A stretch of 10,426 nucleotides of DNA from Pseudomonadota bacterium (GTDB lineage: Bacteria; Pseudomonadota; Gammaproteobacteria; Acidiferrobacterales; Acidiferrobacteraceae), in the NCBI GenBank assembly GCA_021795255.1, contig JAJYPQ010000107.1:1-10426 (forward strand). The letters run 5' to 3'. Of this stretch, positions 1 through 8,037 are shown piece by piece. The notes under the pieces are model-generated. The model was not told the origin of the DNA and searched no databases. It worked only from the letters and a program-made list of their open reading frames with translations. A program made the translations under genes and the position numbers. Each line of letters begins with the position of its first letter. Positions within the stretch are counted from its first letter, which is position 1.

Positions 1-2541
1 AAAAAAGCGGTGCGGATTCACCTAAACCCGACGCGACTTGCAGCCTATGGTCTCTCGCTCGAGGCCGTCCGCATAGCCCTCAGTAACGCCAACCAAAATG
101 GCCCCAAAGGGGGCTTTGAGGGCCGTAATCAGGCCTTTTCCCTAGGCGCGACCGATCAGTTGCCGACCGCCCGCAGCTTTCGCCATGTCGTCATCGCGTC
201 CGTAAACGGAGCGCCCGTCACTTTAGCGGATGTCGGTTCGGTTCACTCCGGCCTCCAAAATAGCATCGCATCTGCGACCTACAACGGCACACCGGCCGTA
301 CTTCTCAATGTAAAACGCGAACCGAATGCCAATATCATCCAGACCGTGAGCCGCGTAGAGACGGCTCTTAAGTCTCTGCAAAAGTCGCTGCCGCCCAATA
401 TTCACGTGCATATCGTTGCCAACCGCACAGCGACCATCAAAGCCTCAGTCGCGGACGTGGAACTCACACTTGCGACCTCTGTCATTCTTGTCATTCTTGT
501 GATATTTGCGTTTCTACCGAGCGCTCGGGCCGCCCTTATACCAGCGGTCGCCCTGCCACTGTCCCTGATCGGTACCTTCGCCGTCATGCATGCCTTCAAT
601 TTTAGCCTCGACAACCTGTCGTTGATGGCCCTCACCGTAGCCTCCGGATTCGTCGTGGACGATGCGATTGTCATGATCGAAAACGTCACGCGCTTCATCG
701 AGAGCGGGCTCGCCCCCCGGGAGGCCGCCTATCAAGGGGCCAAACAGATCGGATTCACGATCCTCTCGCTCACCCTCTCCCTGATTGCGGTATTCATCCC
801 CTTACTTTTTATGCCGGGTTTGGTTGGGCGCCTCTTTCGTGAGTTCTCCGTGACGTTGGCCGTTGCGGTGACGATGTCTGCCCTTGTGTCGCTCACGCTC
901 ACACCCATGATGTGCGGGCACCTGCTTCGGCCGCTATCGGTACGGCCGTCGGCACTAAGCATATTCATAGAGCGCCAATGGACACGATTGCGCGAATGGT
1001 ATCGACAAAAACTTATTCTGGTTTTGCGACATCGCCGACTAGTTCTCGGCTTATTTGGGCTGACCATCTTAGCCACCGTGGGTCTGTACATGATCGTCCC
1101 GAAGGGTCTACTGCCGACGCAGGACACGGGACAACTGACGGTGGTGACCAAGGCCCGCAGCGACACCTCCTTCCAATCTCTGGAAGTCCTCGAGAACCGC
1201 GCTGTAGCCATCATTCGCCACAACAAGGGAGTCGCGAACGTCACCTCCCTTGTCGGCACCGGACTCACCAATCCGACGCCGAACACCGGTCGCTTAACCG
1301 TTACCCTGCGTCCTATCGGGACTCGGCCTCCAATCGCGCAGGTGCAAAGCGCACTGCAGCGAGCCCTAGCGGCCATCCCTGGACTACACAGTTATATCCA
1401 ACCCGTCCCGGGTATCACTTTGTCCTCGCGCGTCGCCGACACCGAGTACCAATACCTGCTCACCGGTACAGAAGGCCCCCGTCTTGACCGCTTTGCAAGC
1501 CTCCTTGCCAAGCGGCTGCAAAGCAACCCCATTTTGCGTGACGTCGCCTTAAATGCAGGCGAGACCGGGCTTGAAGCGGCCATCGATGTCGACCGCGCGC
1601 GGGCTGCCGCCCTTGGCGTCACGATGCAATCCATCGAAAGCACGCTCTATGATGCCTACGGCCAACGGGAGATCTCGACTATTTATGCCCAAAACAACCA
1701 ATATCGCGTCGTTCTAGGGGTTGGTCGTCGATTTCAAATCGGTCCTTCAGATCTTGCGGACCTGTTTGTGCCCGGCACAAATAATGCGCAAGTCCCCCTC
1801 TATGAGGTCGCCCACATCCAAGTTCGCAAGGTACCGCTTGCTATCACACGAGAAAACCAGTTCCCGTCCGTAACGATAAGCTTTAACTTAGCACCGCACG
1901 TCTCAATGGGAGCCGCGGAACGCGTGATTCGCGCCACCGCGGAAAACGCGCACAAACCGGCCTCCATCGTCGGCACCTTCACAGGAGCCGCGGCTCAATT
2001 CCAAACGGCGCTGAACGACGAGCCTTGGCTTATTGGCGCTACCCTGATTGTGATCTATCTCGTATTGGGGATTTTGTACGAAAGCGCGATCCACCCTATC
2101 ACCATAATATCCACGCTCCCCTCAGCCGGAATCGGCGCCCTCTGCGCCCTGCTTGCCACCGGCACCCAATTCACCATCGTGGCCCTTGTTGGGATCGTGC
2201 TGCTCATGGGTATCGTTAAAAAGAACGGGATCATGATGGTGGATTTCGCGATCGAGGCGCAGCGGCAGGGCCTGTCGGCGGAGGCCGCCATTATCGAAGC
2301 CTCGGTGTTACGGTTCCGCCCCATCGTCATGACGACACTGGCGGCGCTTTTTGGCGCCATCCCCTTGGTGTTAGAGACAGGCGCCGGGGCCGAATTGCGA
2401 TTGCCCTTAGGTATCACCATCATAGGCGGCCTCCTCATAAGCCAGTTGCTGACGCTCTTTACCACACCAGTCATTTACCTGGCCTTGGATCGCGTAGGTC
2501 GGGCGGGCGCGCTGCGCCCGCTATCCTCCCCCTCCCCGTAA
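1..2541 (+). CDS. mdtB: RND (HAE1) multidrug efflux permease, MdtB-like, 5' partial
   Basis: Inner-membrane proton/drug antiporter subunit of a tripartite efflux pump. The reading frame is open from base 1 (first residues KKAVRIHLNP), so the GTG at 10 is internal. Compared with the usual ~1,040 residues, about 180-190 N-terminal residues lie left of the window; those would hold TM1 and the first porter subdomain. Visible: the porter segment beginning RIHLNPTRLAAYGL; TM2-TM6 from about nt 460; the TM4 motif GFVVDDAIVMIEN with the paired Asp codons at 658-663; a second periplasmic half from about nt 1090; TM8-TM12 from about nt 2020; the TM10 motif GIVKKNGIMMVDF (Lys-Lys at 2218-2223); and RFRPIVMTTLAALFGA. 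The Asp pair, the Lys and the Arg correspond to AcrB D407/D408, K940 and R971 (family knowledge). MdtB-like wording in KKNxIMMVDFA and GFVVDDAI, plus a second permease directly downstream, favours an MdtBC/MuxBC-type pair. The exact orthology is inferred. It ends in TAA three bases before the next gene. Confidence 0.93.
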   Translation, partial: KKAVRIHLNPTRLAAYGLSLEAVRIALSNANQNGPKGGFEGRNQAFSLGATDQLPTARSFRHVVIASVNGAPVTLADVGSVHSGLQNSIASATYNGTPAVLLNVKREPNANIIQTVSRVETALKSLQKSLPPNIHVHIVANRTATIKASVADVELTLATSVILVILVIFAFLPSARAALIPAVALPLSLIGTFAVMHAFNFSLDNLSLMALTVASGFVVDDAIVMIENVTRFIESGLAPREAAYQGAKQIGFTILSLTLSLIAVFIPLLFMPGLVGRLFREFSVTLAVAVTMSALVSLTLTPMMCGHLLRPLSVRPSALSIFIERQWTRLREWYRQKLILVLRHRRLVLGLFGLTILATVGLYMIVPKGLLPTQDTGQLTVVTKARSDTSFQSLEVLENRAVAIIRHNKGVANVTSLVGTGLTNPTPNTGRLTVTLRPIGTRPPIAQVQSALQRALAAIPGLHSYIQPVPGITLSSRVADTEYQYLLTGTEGPRLDRFASLLAKRLQSNPILRDVALNAGETGLEAAIDVDRARAAALGVTMQSIESTLYDAYGQREISTIYAQNNQYRVVLGVGRRFQIGPSDLADLFVPGTNNAQVPLYEVAHIQVRKVPLAITRENQFPSVTISFNLAPHVSMGAAERVIRATAENAHKPASIVGTFTGAAAQFQTALNDEPWLIGATLIVIYLVLGILYESAIHPITIISTLPSAGIGALCALLATGTQFTIVALVGIVLLMGIVKKNGIMMVDFAIEAQRQGLSAEAAIIEASVLRFRPIVMTTLAALFGAIPLVLETGAGAELRLPLGITIIGGLLISQLLTLFTTPVIYLALDRVGRAGALRPLSSPSP

Positions 2542-2544
2542 GCC

Positions 2545-5500
2545 ATGAACCTCTCCGCTCCCTTCATTAGGCGGCCTATTGGGACGATCTTTATGGCCCT
2601 TGGCGTGATGCTAGCGGGCCTTATCAGCTTTCGTTACCTGCCGGTCGCGGCGGTCCCCAACATCCCACTTCCCGCATTCGTGGTGTTTGTGAGCGAACCG
2701 GGCGCCAATCCCCAGACCATGGCTAGCACGGTGGCCGCGCCTCTCGAGCGCGAGCTCGGTCAGATTCCGGGGCTTACCCAAATGACCTCGGTAAACTCGA
2801 CTGGATCGAGCTCGATCATCCTGCTCTTCGGCGCCCATAGCCGGGCGACTAGCGACGCCTATGCCATCCAGGGGGCCATCAACGCGGCGCTTCCGAACCT
2901 CCCTGCGAATCTCCCCACTAGGCCCTACTACAAACAATTTAATCCAGCCTCCCGCCCCATCTTAACAATGGCGCTCACCTCGACCACCGAAAGCCTGGGG
3001 GCCATCTACAACGTCGCCAATACCCTCTTGGTTCAGCGTCTCTCCCAAGCGCCGGGGGTAGCGCAAGTTCTGCTTAACGGGGCCGAATCCCCGGCAGTCC
3101 GGATTGCGCTGTGGCCAGGAGCGCTTGCCCGCGCTGGGCTTACGTCGGCCGATGTCTATAACGCCGTGCGCAATGCCAATGTCCTAAGTCCTCTTGGCCA
3201 ATTGAGCGGCCCGCTCACTGACTATATCCTGGCCATTAATGGGCAGCTCCATAACGCCCGCGCCTACCGGCGCATAGTGTTAAAGAGCCAAGGTGCATCA
3301 GTCGTTCGACTCTCGGATGTCGCATCGGTTAGCAATAGCGTCGCCAACACCGAACTTGCGGCCTGGGACGGCACCCGGCCGGCCATCCTCGTCACTATCA
3401 CCAAGGCCCCCGAGGCCAATGTCATAGCGACCGTCAACCACATAAAAAAACGCCTTCCGGCTATTCGCGCCTGGCTGCCCCACGATATTCACCTTCATAT
3501 CCTCACGGACCGCACCACTACCATTCGAGCGAGCATTGCCGATATCGAGATCACGCTTCTGATTACCATCGTGCTAGTCCTCGCGGTCGTGCTTGCATTC
3601 ATGGGCCGGGCCGCCCCGACGCTCGCAGCCGGGGTAACGGTCCCGCTTTCGATCGCCGGCACGCTGGCGGGCATGTGGGTCTTGGGCTTTTCCTTGGACA
3701 ACTTCTCCTTGCTCGCCTTGACGATATCGGTGGGCTTCGTGGTTGACGATGCGATCGTCATGATCGAAAACATCGTAGCTCGCCTCGATCGGGGCGAAAG
3801 CCCTCTGGAAGCTGCGCTTAAAGGCGCGCGCGAGATCGGCTTTACGGTCATGTCGATCACCCTATCGCTCATTGCTGTTTTTATCCCGCTTACGCTGATG
3901 CCGGGGGTTCTAGGGGAACTTTTTCACGAGTTCGCGGCCACCTTGACCCTCGCCATCGCCATGTCGGCGCTGGTCTCGCTCACAGTGACCCCCATGATTT
4001 GTGGATACCTTCTGCGGCCGACTCGCGAAACCCCGCCGCCGGCACCGCTATTTCAGCTGTTCAATCGCGGATACGCAAAATCGCTTCAAATATACGCAAA
4101 GACCCTGGATTGGGCGTTTGCCCACAGAGGCGCCATGTTGGTCTTGACCTTGCTCACGCTGATGTTAACCGTGGGCCTTTATATACGCATACCCAAAAGC
4201 TTTTTACCCCAGGAAGATACCGGCCTTATCATTGGCAATACCATCGCCGGGTCGAACGTATCTTTTGTACGCATGAAGGCGCTGCAAGGACAGGTCGTAA
4301 GGGTGCTAAAAAGGAATCCTGCGGTGGCCACGGTGAGTTCGAGCGTAGGCGTCGTAAACGGTTTTAGCACGCCCAATCGCGGCAAACTTTTTATCGGTTT
4401 GAAGCCACGCGATCAGCGCCGACTGTCGGCCCGCGCGGTCATAGCCCAGCTGCGCCCCGAGCTCGCGCGCATTCTCGGCATTCAGACTTTTCTGCAGGTC
4501 GCTCAGGACATCTTCGTAGGCGGCCGCGCCGCAAACGGCCAGTTCCAGTTTTCCGTCCTCGATCCCTCGCTTCGATCTCTGGGGTCGGCCACCGCGCTCA
4601 TCGAAAAGCACATCGCCAAACTCCCAGGCATCCGTGATGTCTCTTCGGATCAAGACAAGCAGCAACCGCAAATCACTGTCGCCATCGACCGGGCCGCCTG
4701 CGCCCGCCTCGGCGTGTCGGTCGCCGCCATCGATGCCGCGCTGAATAATGCCTACGCCCAGCGTCAGATCTCGCGCATCTACAATGCCAAAAGCCAGTAT
4801 GACGTCATCTTAAAGACTCGGCGCTCGCTCTCGATGTCGCCCCGCGATCTCGAAGAGCTCTACGTCCCGGGTAGTGCCGGACCGGTCTTACTGAGTGCGG
4901 TCGCGCACTTCACCCGGACTGCAACACCCCTCTCCGTGCGCCACGACGACCAGGTGCCCGCGGCGACCGTCAGCTTCAATGTTGCCCGTGGCGAAGCCCT
5001 GGGTCCTGCGATCAGGGAGATCCAAAAGACCGTAGCTGCCCTACCTTTACCCCAGAGCGTCCACATAGACTTCGGGAGTAACGCCAAATATTTCCTTCAA
5101 TCCATGACTGCGGAGCCATTGCTGATTTTGGCGGCGCTAGCCACTATCTACATCGTTTTGGGCGTCCTTTATGAAAGTCTGACCCAACCGCTTACGATTC
5201 TGTCCACATTGCCGTCGGCCGGGGTCGGGGCGCTGCTGGCCTTGACGCTTTTTGGCATACCTCTTTCGGTGATCGCCGTCATCGGCATCTTTCTGTTGAT
5301 GGGCATCGTGAAGAAAAACGGCATCATGTTGGTCGACTTCGCCCTAGCGGCTGAACGCGACCTTTCCTATAGCCCCGAGCGAGCCGTGCGTGCTGCCTGT
5401 CTGCAACGTTTTCGCCCGATCATGATGACTACCCTAGCCGCCATTCTGGGGGCGCTCCCCTTGGCCCTCTCCTTCGGGACCGGGCACCACTTGAGGCAAC

Positions 5501-5607
5501 CTATCGGGATCGCGGTCATAGGCGGCCTTGTCGTGTCGCAGGCCCTCACCCTTTATACGACACCCATCGTGTATCTGGCCTTAAGGCGCAAGCGCCCTAA
5601 AGCCTGA
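2545..5607 (+). CDS. mdtC: RND (HAE1) multidrug efflux permease, MdtC-like
   Basis: Complete 1,020-residue RND permease, close to the usual ~1,025-1,040. It is probably the second permease of a heterotrimeric pump with the upstream gene. The N terminus (MNLSAPFIRRPIGTIFMAL) is the standard RND start leading into TM1, followed by LPVAAVPNIPLPAFVV at the beginning of the first periplasmic loop. TM4 carries GFVVDDAIVMIEN with Asp401-Asp402. TM10 carries GIVKKNGIMLVDF with Lys923-Lys924. Arg in RFRPIMMTTLAAILGA completes the proton relay known from AcrB. A second periplasmic loop spans roughly residues 550-860, and the protein ends in a short basic tail (RRKRPKA). The ATG lies 3 bases after the upstream TAA. 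The bases before it are pyrimidine-rich and show no Shine-Dalgarno sequence, so translation is probably coupled to the first permease. Pump substrates cannot be read from the sequence. MdtC is the best family match from memory; MuxC or another HAE1 member is the alternative. Confidence 0.93.
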   Translation: MNLSAPFIRRPIGTIFMALGVMLAGLISFRYLPVAAVPNIPLPAFVVFVSEPGANPQTMASTVAAPLERELGQIPGLTQMTSVNSTGSSSIILLFGAHSRATSDAYAIQGAINAALPNLPANLPTRPYYKQFNPASRPILTMALTSTTESLGAIYNVANTLLVQRLSQAPGVAQVLLNGAESPAVRIALWPGALARAGLTSADVYNAVRNANVLSPLGQLSGPLTDYILAINGQLHNARAYRRIVLKSQGASVVRLSDVASVSNSVANTELAAWDGTRPAILVTITKAPEANVIATVNHIKKRLPAIRAWLPHDIHLHILTDRTTTIRASIADIEITLLITIVLVLAVVLAFMGRAAPTLAAGVTVPLSIAGTLAGMWVLGFSLDNFSLLALTISVGFVVDDAIVMIENIVARLDRGESPLEAALKGAREIGFTVMSITLSLIAVFIPLTLMPGVLGELFHEFAATLTLAIAMSALVSLTVTPMICGYLLRPTRETPPPAPLFQLFNRGYAKSLQIYAKTLDWAFAHRGAMLVLTLLTLMLTVGLYIRIPKSFLPQEDTGLIIGNTIAGSNVSFVRMKALQGQVVRVLKRNPAVATVSSSVGVVNGFSTPNRGKLFIGLKPRDQRRLSARAVIAQLRPELARILGIQTFLQVAQDIFVGGRAANGQFQFSVLDPSLRSLGSATALIEKHIAKLPGIRDVSSDQDKQQPQITVAIDRAACARLGVSVAAIDAALNNAYAQRQISRIYNAKSQYDVILKTRRSLSMSPRDLEELYVPGSAGPVLLSAVAHFTRTATPLSVRHDDQVPAATVSFNVARGEALGPAIREIQKTVAALPLPQSVHIDFGSNAKYFLQSMTAEPLLILAALATIYIVLGVLYESLTQPLTILSTLPSAGVGALLALTLFGIPLSVIAVIGIFLLMGIVKKNGIMLVDFALAAERDLSYSPERAVRAACLQRFRPIMMTTLAAILGALPLALSFGTGHHLRQPIGIAVIGGLVVSQALTLYTTPIVYLALRRKRPKA

Positions 5608-5635
5608 TCGCCGGCTACGGCCCCATGCGTGTAGG

Positions 5636-5654
5636 CGAGGCCTCGGTCATGACC
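5636..5654. repeat. Two abutting 10-bp palindromes after the efflux operon
   Basis: CGAGGCCTCG (5636-5645) and GGTCATGACC (5645-5654) are each perfect palindromes and share one base. They lie 28 bases after the permease stop codon in non-coding DNA. They could form a small cruciform or hairpin pair, or be a regulator site. In GC-rich DNA, chance is a fair alternative. No known operator is recognised. Confidence 0.3.
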
Positions 5655-5684
5655 TGGACGCCAAGACCAGATGCAAGGGGCCGC

Positions 5685-5722
5685 CGCCCGGATTCGGGCG
5701 CCATTCGGGAAACATCCCTTTT
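5685..5722 (+). terminator. Possible weak intrinsic terminator of the efflux operon
   Basis: Two small hairpins stand in tandem 80-110 bases after the permease stop. The first is CGCCCG-GATT-CGGGCG (5685-5700), six G/C pairs with a tetraloop. The second is GGGA-AACA-TCCC (5707-5718), followed at once by TTTT (5719-5722). The second has the layout of an intrinsic terminator but only a 4-bp stem and a short T run, so it would be inefficient. The T run also overlaps the candidate -35 box of the next gene. Confidence 0.35.
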
Positions 5723-5747
5723 GAGTCGCGAAGTTTCCGGCTAGTAT
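5720..5747 (+). promoter_or_regulatory. Candidate sigma70-type promoter of the kimA-like gene
   Basis: TTGAGT (5721-5726), or TTTGAG (5720-5725), is followed after 15-16 bases by TAGTAT (5742-5747), which matches TATAAT at 4 of 6 positions. The spacing is slightly short of the preferred 17. Transcription would begin near 5754, giving a leader of about 64 bases to the ATG at 5818. The -10 box overlaps the more distal in-frame ATG at 5746, so that codon could not be in this transcript. Confidence 0.4.
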
Positions 5748-5817
5748 GGCACCATCGGCCGCGCACGTCGGATCGGCAACTTGGACACAACCGCAGGAAA
5801 CAAGAGACCAAGGGCGC

Positions 5818-7875
5818 ATGTCTAAGTTTTGGAGCCATAAGGCCGCGCGCGCGGTCGACGTCTTTAACCCGCAAATCTTCGATCAACTTTCTCTGGCGGC
5901 GTTTCTCGCCTGGGTCGGTCTCGGCGCGGACGCCCTCTCTTCAAGCGCTTACGGGCCGCCTGCAATCTACGCGGCCCTCGCAGGCCACGAATACTTGTCG
6001 GTGATCCTGGCGATCGCCATCCCGCTCACGGTCTTTATCATCTCCGCCGGATACAAGCAGGTCATAGCCCTGTTCCCGGAGGGTGGTGGCGGCTACCACA
6101 CCGCGACGACGCTCTTAGGTCCGCGGGCCGGCCTCGTGAGCGGGGCGGCGCTGGTCGTAGATTATATCCTCACAGCGGCGGTTTCCGTGGCCTCAGGCAC
6201 CGAGGCCATCTTGAGCCTTGCGCCTGCGTCCTGGTACGGCGACCGGCTGTTGCTCGACATCGTCGTACTATTATTTATCGTCCTGATCAACCTGCGCGGT
6301 ATGAAGGAGTCTATCAAGATTCTGTTGCCGGTGTTTCTGGCCTTCCTGCTTACTCATATCCTCATGCTTGGGTTGGGCCTTATGACCCACCTAAGCGCGG
6401 TCCCGACACTCCTGCACCGTACAGCCACTGGTATCGCGAGGGATCGCCGCTCCTTCGGGTGGGTTTTTGTCATAGCGCTCATACTGCGCGCCTTCAGCAT
6501 GGGGGGTGGCACCTATACCGGGCTTGAGGCCGTAGCCAACGGTGTTCATATGATGCGCGAACCACGGGTGCAAACTGGGCAACGCACCATGACCTATCTT
6601 GCGTTATCACTATCCTTGATCGCCGGCAGTTTGATCCTGCTCTACCTTATGTACCATGTACAGGCCAACACCCATGAGACCCTGAATGCCACGCTCTATC
6701 AGGCGATTAGCGGCAATTGGCGTTGGCATCACATCGTCCTGGGACCGACAGCGGTCCTATTGACCCTAACGACGGAGGGGCTCCTACTTTTTATCGCGGC
6801 CAATACCGGCATCATCACGGCCCCGATCGTGATGGCCAATATGGCGGTCGATCGCTGGCTACCGAAACGATTCGCATACCTCTCAGACAGCTTCGTGGCC
6901 CGCACCGGCATATTGCTCGTCGGCTTTTCCGCCATAGCCATCTTGGCGGCGACCCGCGGCCATGTGAGTACGCTTGTCATCCTCTATAGCATCAATGTCT
7001 TCATCACCTTTACCATGACCATGGCCGGACTTACCCGACACTGGTACGCCCGGCGCCGCTCGGCTGAGCCTTGGCGCGCGAAACTCGCAGTCAGCGCCCT
7101 CGGACTCGTATCGACAAGCAGCATACTGACCGTTACCCTCTACGAAAAATTCAACGGCGGCGGTTGGTTTACGCTGCTCGTTACCCTACTGTTCATCTTC
7201 ACGAGCATTGCGGTCGCGCGCCATTATCAAGCGATCGAGGCCGCCCGCCAATCCCTAAACGACGTTATGACTGACCTTGTGCCGCACGATGCGCCCGCCA
7301 CGAACCCGGTCCCTTTGGCTCCGAACGAGCGTACTGCCGTATTTTTCGTGCATGGCTTCGACGGTCTTGGCATCCATAGCTACTTGAACGTCAAGCGCCT
7401 GCTCGGCGGTTTCATAACAAACTATGTCTTCCTTATAGCGGGGGTAATCGGCGAGGCCGAATTCAAGGGTATCGAGGCCGTCCGCCATTTGCGCGCTTAC
7501 ACCGAAAGCGAGGCCAATCGCTATCTAGCACTCTGCCAAGCCCATGGCGTGGCCGCGACTTGGTTTGCCGCCTACAGCACGGACCGCCGCCACGCGATGC
7601 TGGAACTGAGTCAGGCGGCCCGCGAAGTCTTTCCCCAAAGCCTGTTCTTCGCCGGGCGCCTGATCGACCCCCGCCTCAAAACCCGATTTCATGGCCTGCT
7701 CCATGACGACATAGGCTTTGTCGTGCAAGACCACATCGAACGCGAAGGATTCACCATGACCATTATTCCGGTCAATGTCCGCGGGATCTTGGTCCCGGGG
7801 ACGGCCCACACGCTCGAGATCTTTAGGCCCGTCGACCTTGCCAAAGAGGACCCGCCGGGGCCTAAGCACGAATAG
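5818..7875 (+). CDS. kimA: KimA-like (KUP family) proton-coupled potassium transporter
   Basis: Inner-membrane K+ uptake protein of the APC superfamily, 685 residues from the ATG at 5818. An in-frame ATG at 5746 would add 24 polar residues, but it sits inside the likely -10 box, while 5818 has AAGGG (5810-5814) just before it. About 12 membrane segments fill residues ~30-470. The residues that bind K+ in Bacillus subtilis KimA (recalled as D36, Y43, Y118, T121, S125, T230, E233, Y377) appear here as D38 and Y45 in GADALSSSAYGP, Y116/T119/S123 in DYILTAAVSVASGT, T234 and E237 in TYTGLEAV, and Y390 in ILYSINVF. Residues ~505-660 form a cytosolic alpha/beta domain (starting TAVFFVHGFDGLG) equivalent to the USP-like domain of KimA. 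Many databases would label this an amino-acid permease. Flanking intergenic gaps suggest a single-gene transcript. Whether c-di-AMP or anything else binds the cytosolic domain is unknown. Confidence 0.85.
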   Translation: MSKFWSHKAARAVDVFNPQIFDQLSLAAFLAWVGLGADALSSSAYGPPAIYAALAGHEYLSVILAIAIPLTVFIISAGYKQVIALFPEGGGGYHTATTLLGPRAGLVSGAALVVDYILTAAVSVASGTEAILSLAPASWYGDRLLLDIVVLLFIVLINLRGMKESIKILLPVFLAFLLTHILMLGLGLMTHLSAVPTLLHRTATGIARDRRSFGWVFVIALILRAFSMGGGTYTGLEAVANGVHMMREPRVQTGQRTMTYLALSLSLIAGSLILLYLMYHVQANTHETLNATLYQAISGNWRWHHIVLGPTAVLLTLTTEGLLLFIAANTGIITAPIVMANMAVDRWLPKRFAYLSDSFVARTGILLVGFSAIAILAATRGHVSTLVILYSINVFITFTMTMAGLTRHWYARRRSAEPWRAKLAVSALGLVSTSSILTVTLYEKFNGGGWFTLLVTLLFIFTSIAVARHYQAIEAARQSLNDVMTDLVPHDAPATNPVPLAPNERTAVFFVHGFDGLGIHSYLNVKRLLGGFITNYVFLIAGVIGEAEFKGIEAVRHLRAYTESEANRYLALCQAHGVAATWFAAYSTDRRHAMLELSQAAREVFPQSLFFAGRLIDPRLKTRFHGLLHDDIGFVVQDHIEREGFTMTIIPVNVRGILVPGTAHTLEIFRPVDLAKEDPPGPKHE

Positions 7876-8023
7876 CCGGGGCGCGGGAACGCAGCCTCGG
7901 ACCGGGCGCGCACCAAGGCCGCAGTGGGAATAAGAGGTCCGGCCAACCCCCCCCACTCTCCTTGCATAATAATAGGCTATATATTACCCTTTATAAGTTT
8001 TTACCGTATTAAAGAGCACTATA
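7876..8023. other. Intergenic region between kimA-like gene and hipB
   Basis: This 148-base gap has two halves. The first (7876-7960) is GC-rich and includes the weak inverted pair CGGACC / GGTCCG about 35 bases apart and a run of eight C; no T-tailed hairpin follows, so no convincing terminator for the upstream gene is visible. The second (7961-8023) is very AT-rich with several TATA-like hexamers and contains the hipB promoter region. No small ORF or RNA gene is evident. Confidence 0.6.
7947..7954 (+). repeat. C8 homopolymer tract upstream of hipB
   Basis: Eight consecutive C lie between the GC-rich and AT-rich halves of the intergenic gap, about 70 bases before the hipB start. Such tracts can change length by slippage. 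This one is outside any gene and not between recognised -35/-10 boxes, so no effect can be claimed. Confidence 0.6.
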
Positions 8024-8037
8024 ATGCCTGTTATATT
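7998..8037 (+). promoter_or_regulatory. Candidate hipBA promoter with overlapping inverted-repeat operator
   Basis: A perfect -10 hexamer TATAAT (8020-8025) overlaps the first hipB ATG (8024). A poor T-rich -35 (TTTTTA, 7998-8003) lies 16 bases upstream. TATAA (8020-8024) and TTATA (8031-8035) form an inverted repeat with a 6-base spacer across the -10 and the start codon, and a second TATATT follows at 8032-8037. HipB proteins are known to repress their own operon from inverted repeats at the promoter, so this is a plausible autoregulatory site. It is not the E. coli TATCC-N8-GGATA sequence. The AT-richness makes chance matches likely. Confidence 0.35.

Noticed and set aside
732..1376. 214-residue open frame on the - strand inside the first permease
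   Set aside because: It is antisense to a clear RND gene, has low-complexity Arg/Thr/Ser-rich composition, and resembles no family I know.
1..5607. Two permeases as a recent tandem duplication
   Set aside because: They share motifs but differ throughout the periplasmic loops, as expected for ancient MdtB/MdtC-type paralogues.
5608..5817. Possible c-di-AMP (ydaO-type) riboswitch before the kimA-like gene
   Set aside because: In Bacillus such a riboswitch precedes kimA. Here the likely leader is only ~64 bases and shows no multi-helix structure of that kind.
5746..5817. N-terminal extension of the kimA-like protein from the ATG at 5746
   Set aside because: The ATG overlaps the candidate -10 box, the added 24 residues are polar and unlike the family, and a better start exists at 5818.
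7876..7946. Rho-independent terminator after the kimA-like gene
   Set aside because: The GC-rich inverted pair (CGGACC/GGTCCG) has a ~35-base loop and no T run follows. The later TTTTT at 7998-8002 is preceded only by a 3-bp stem.
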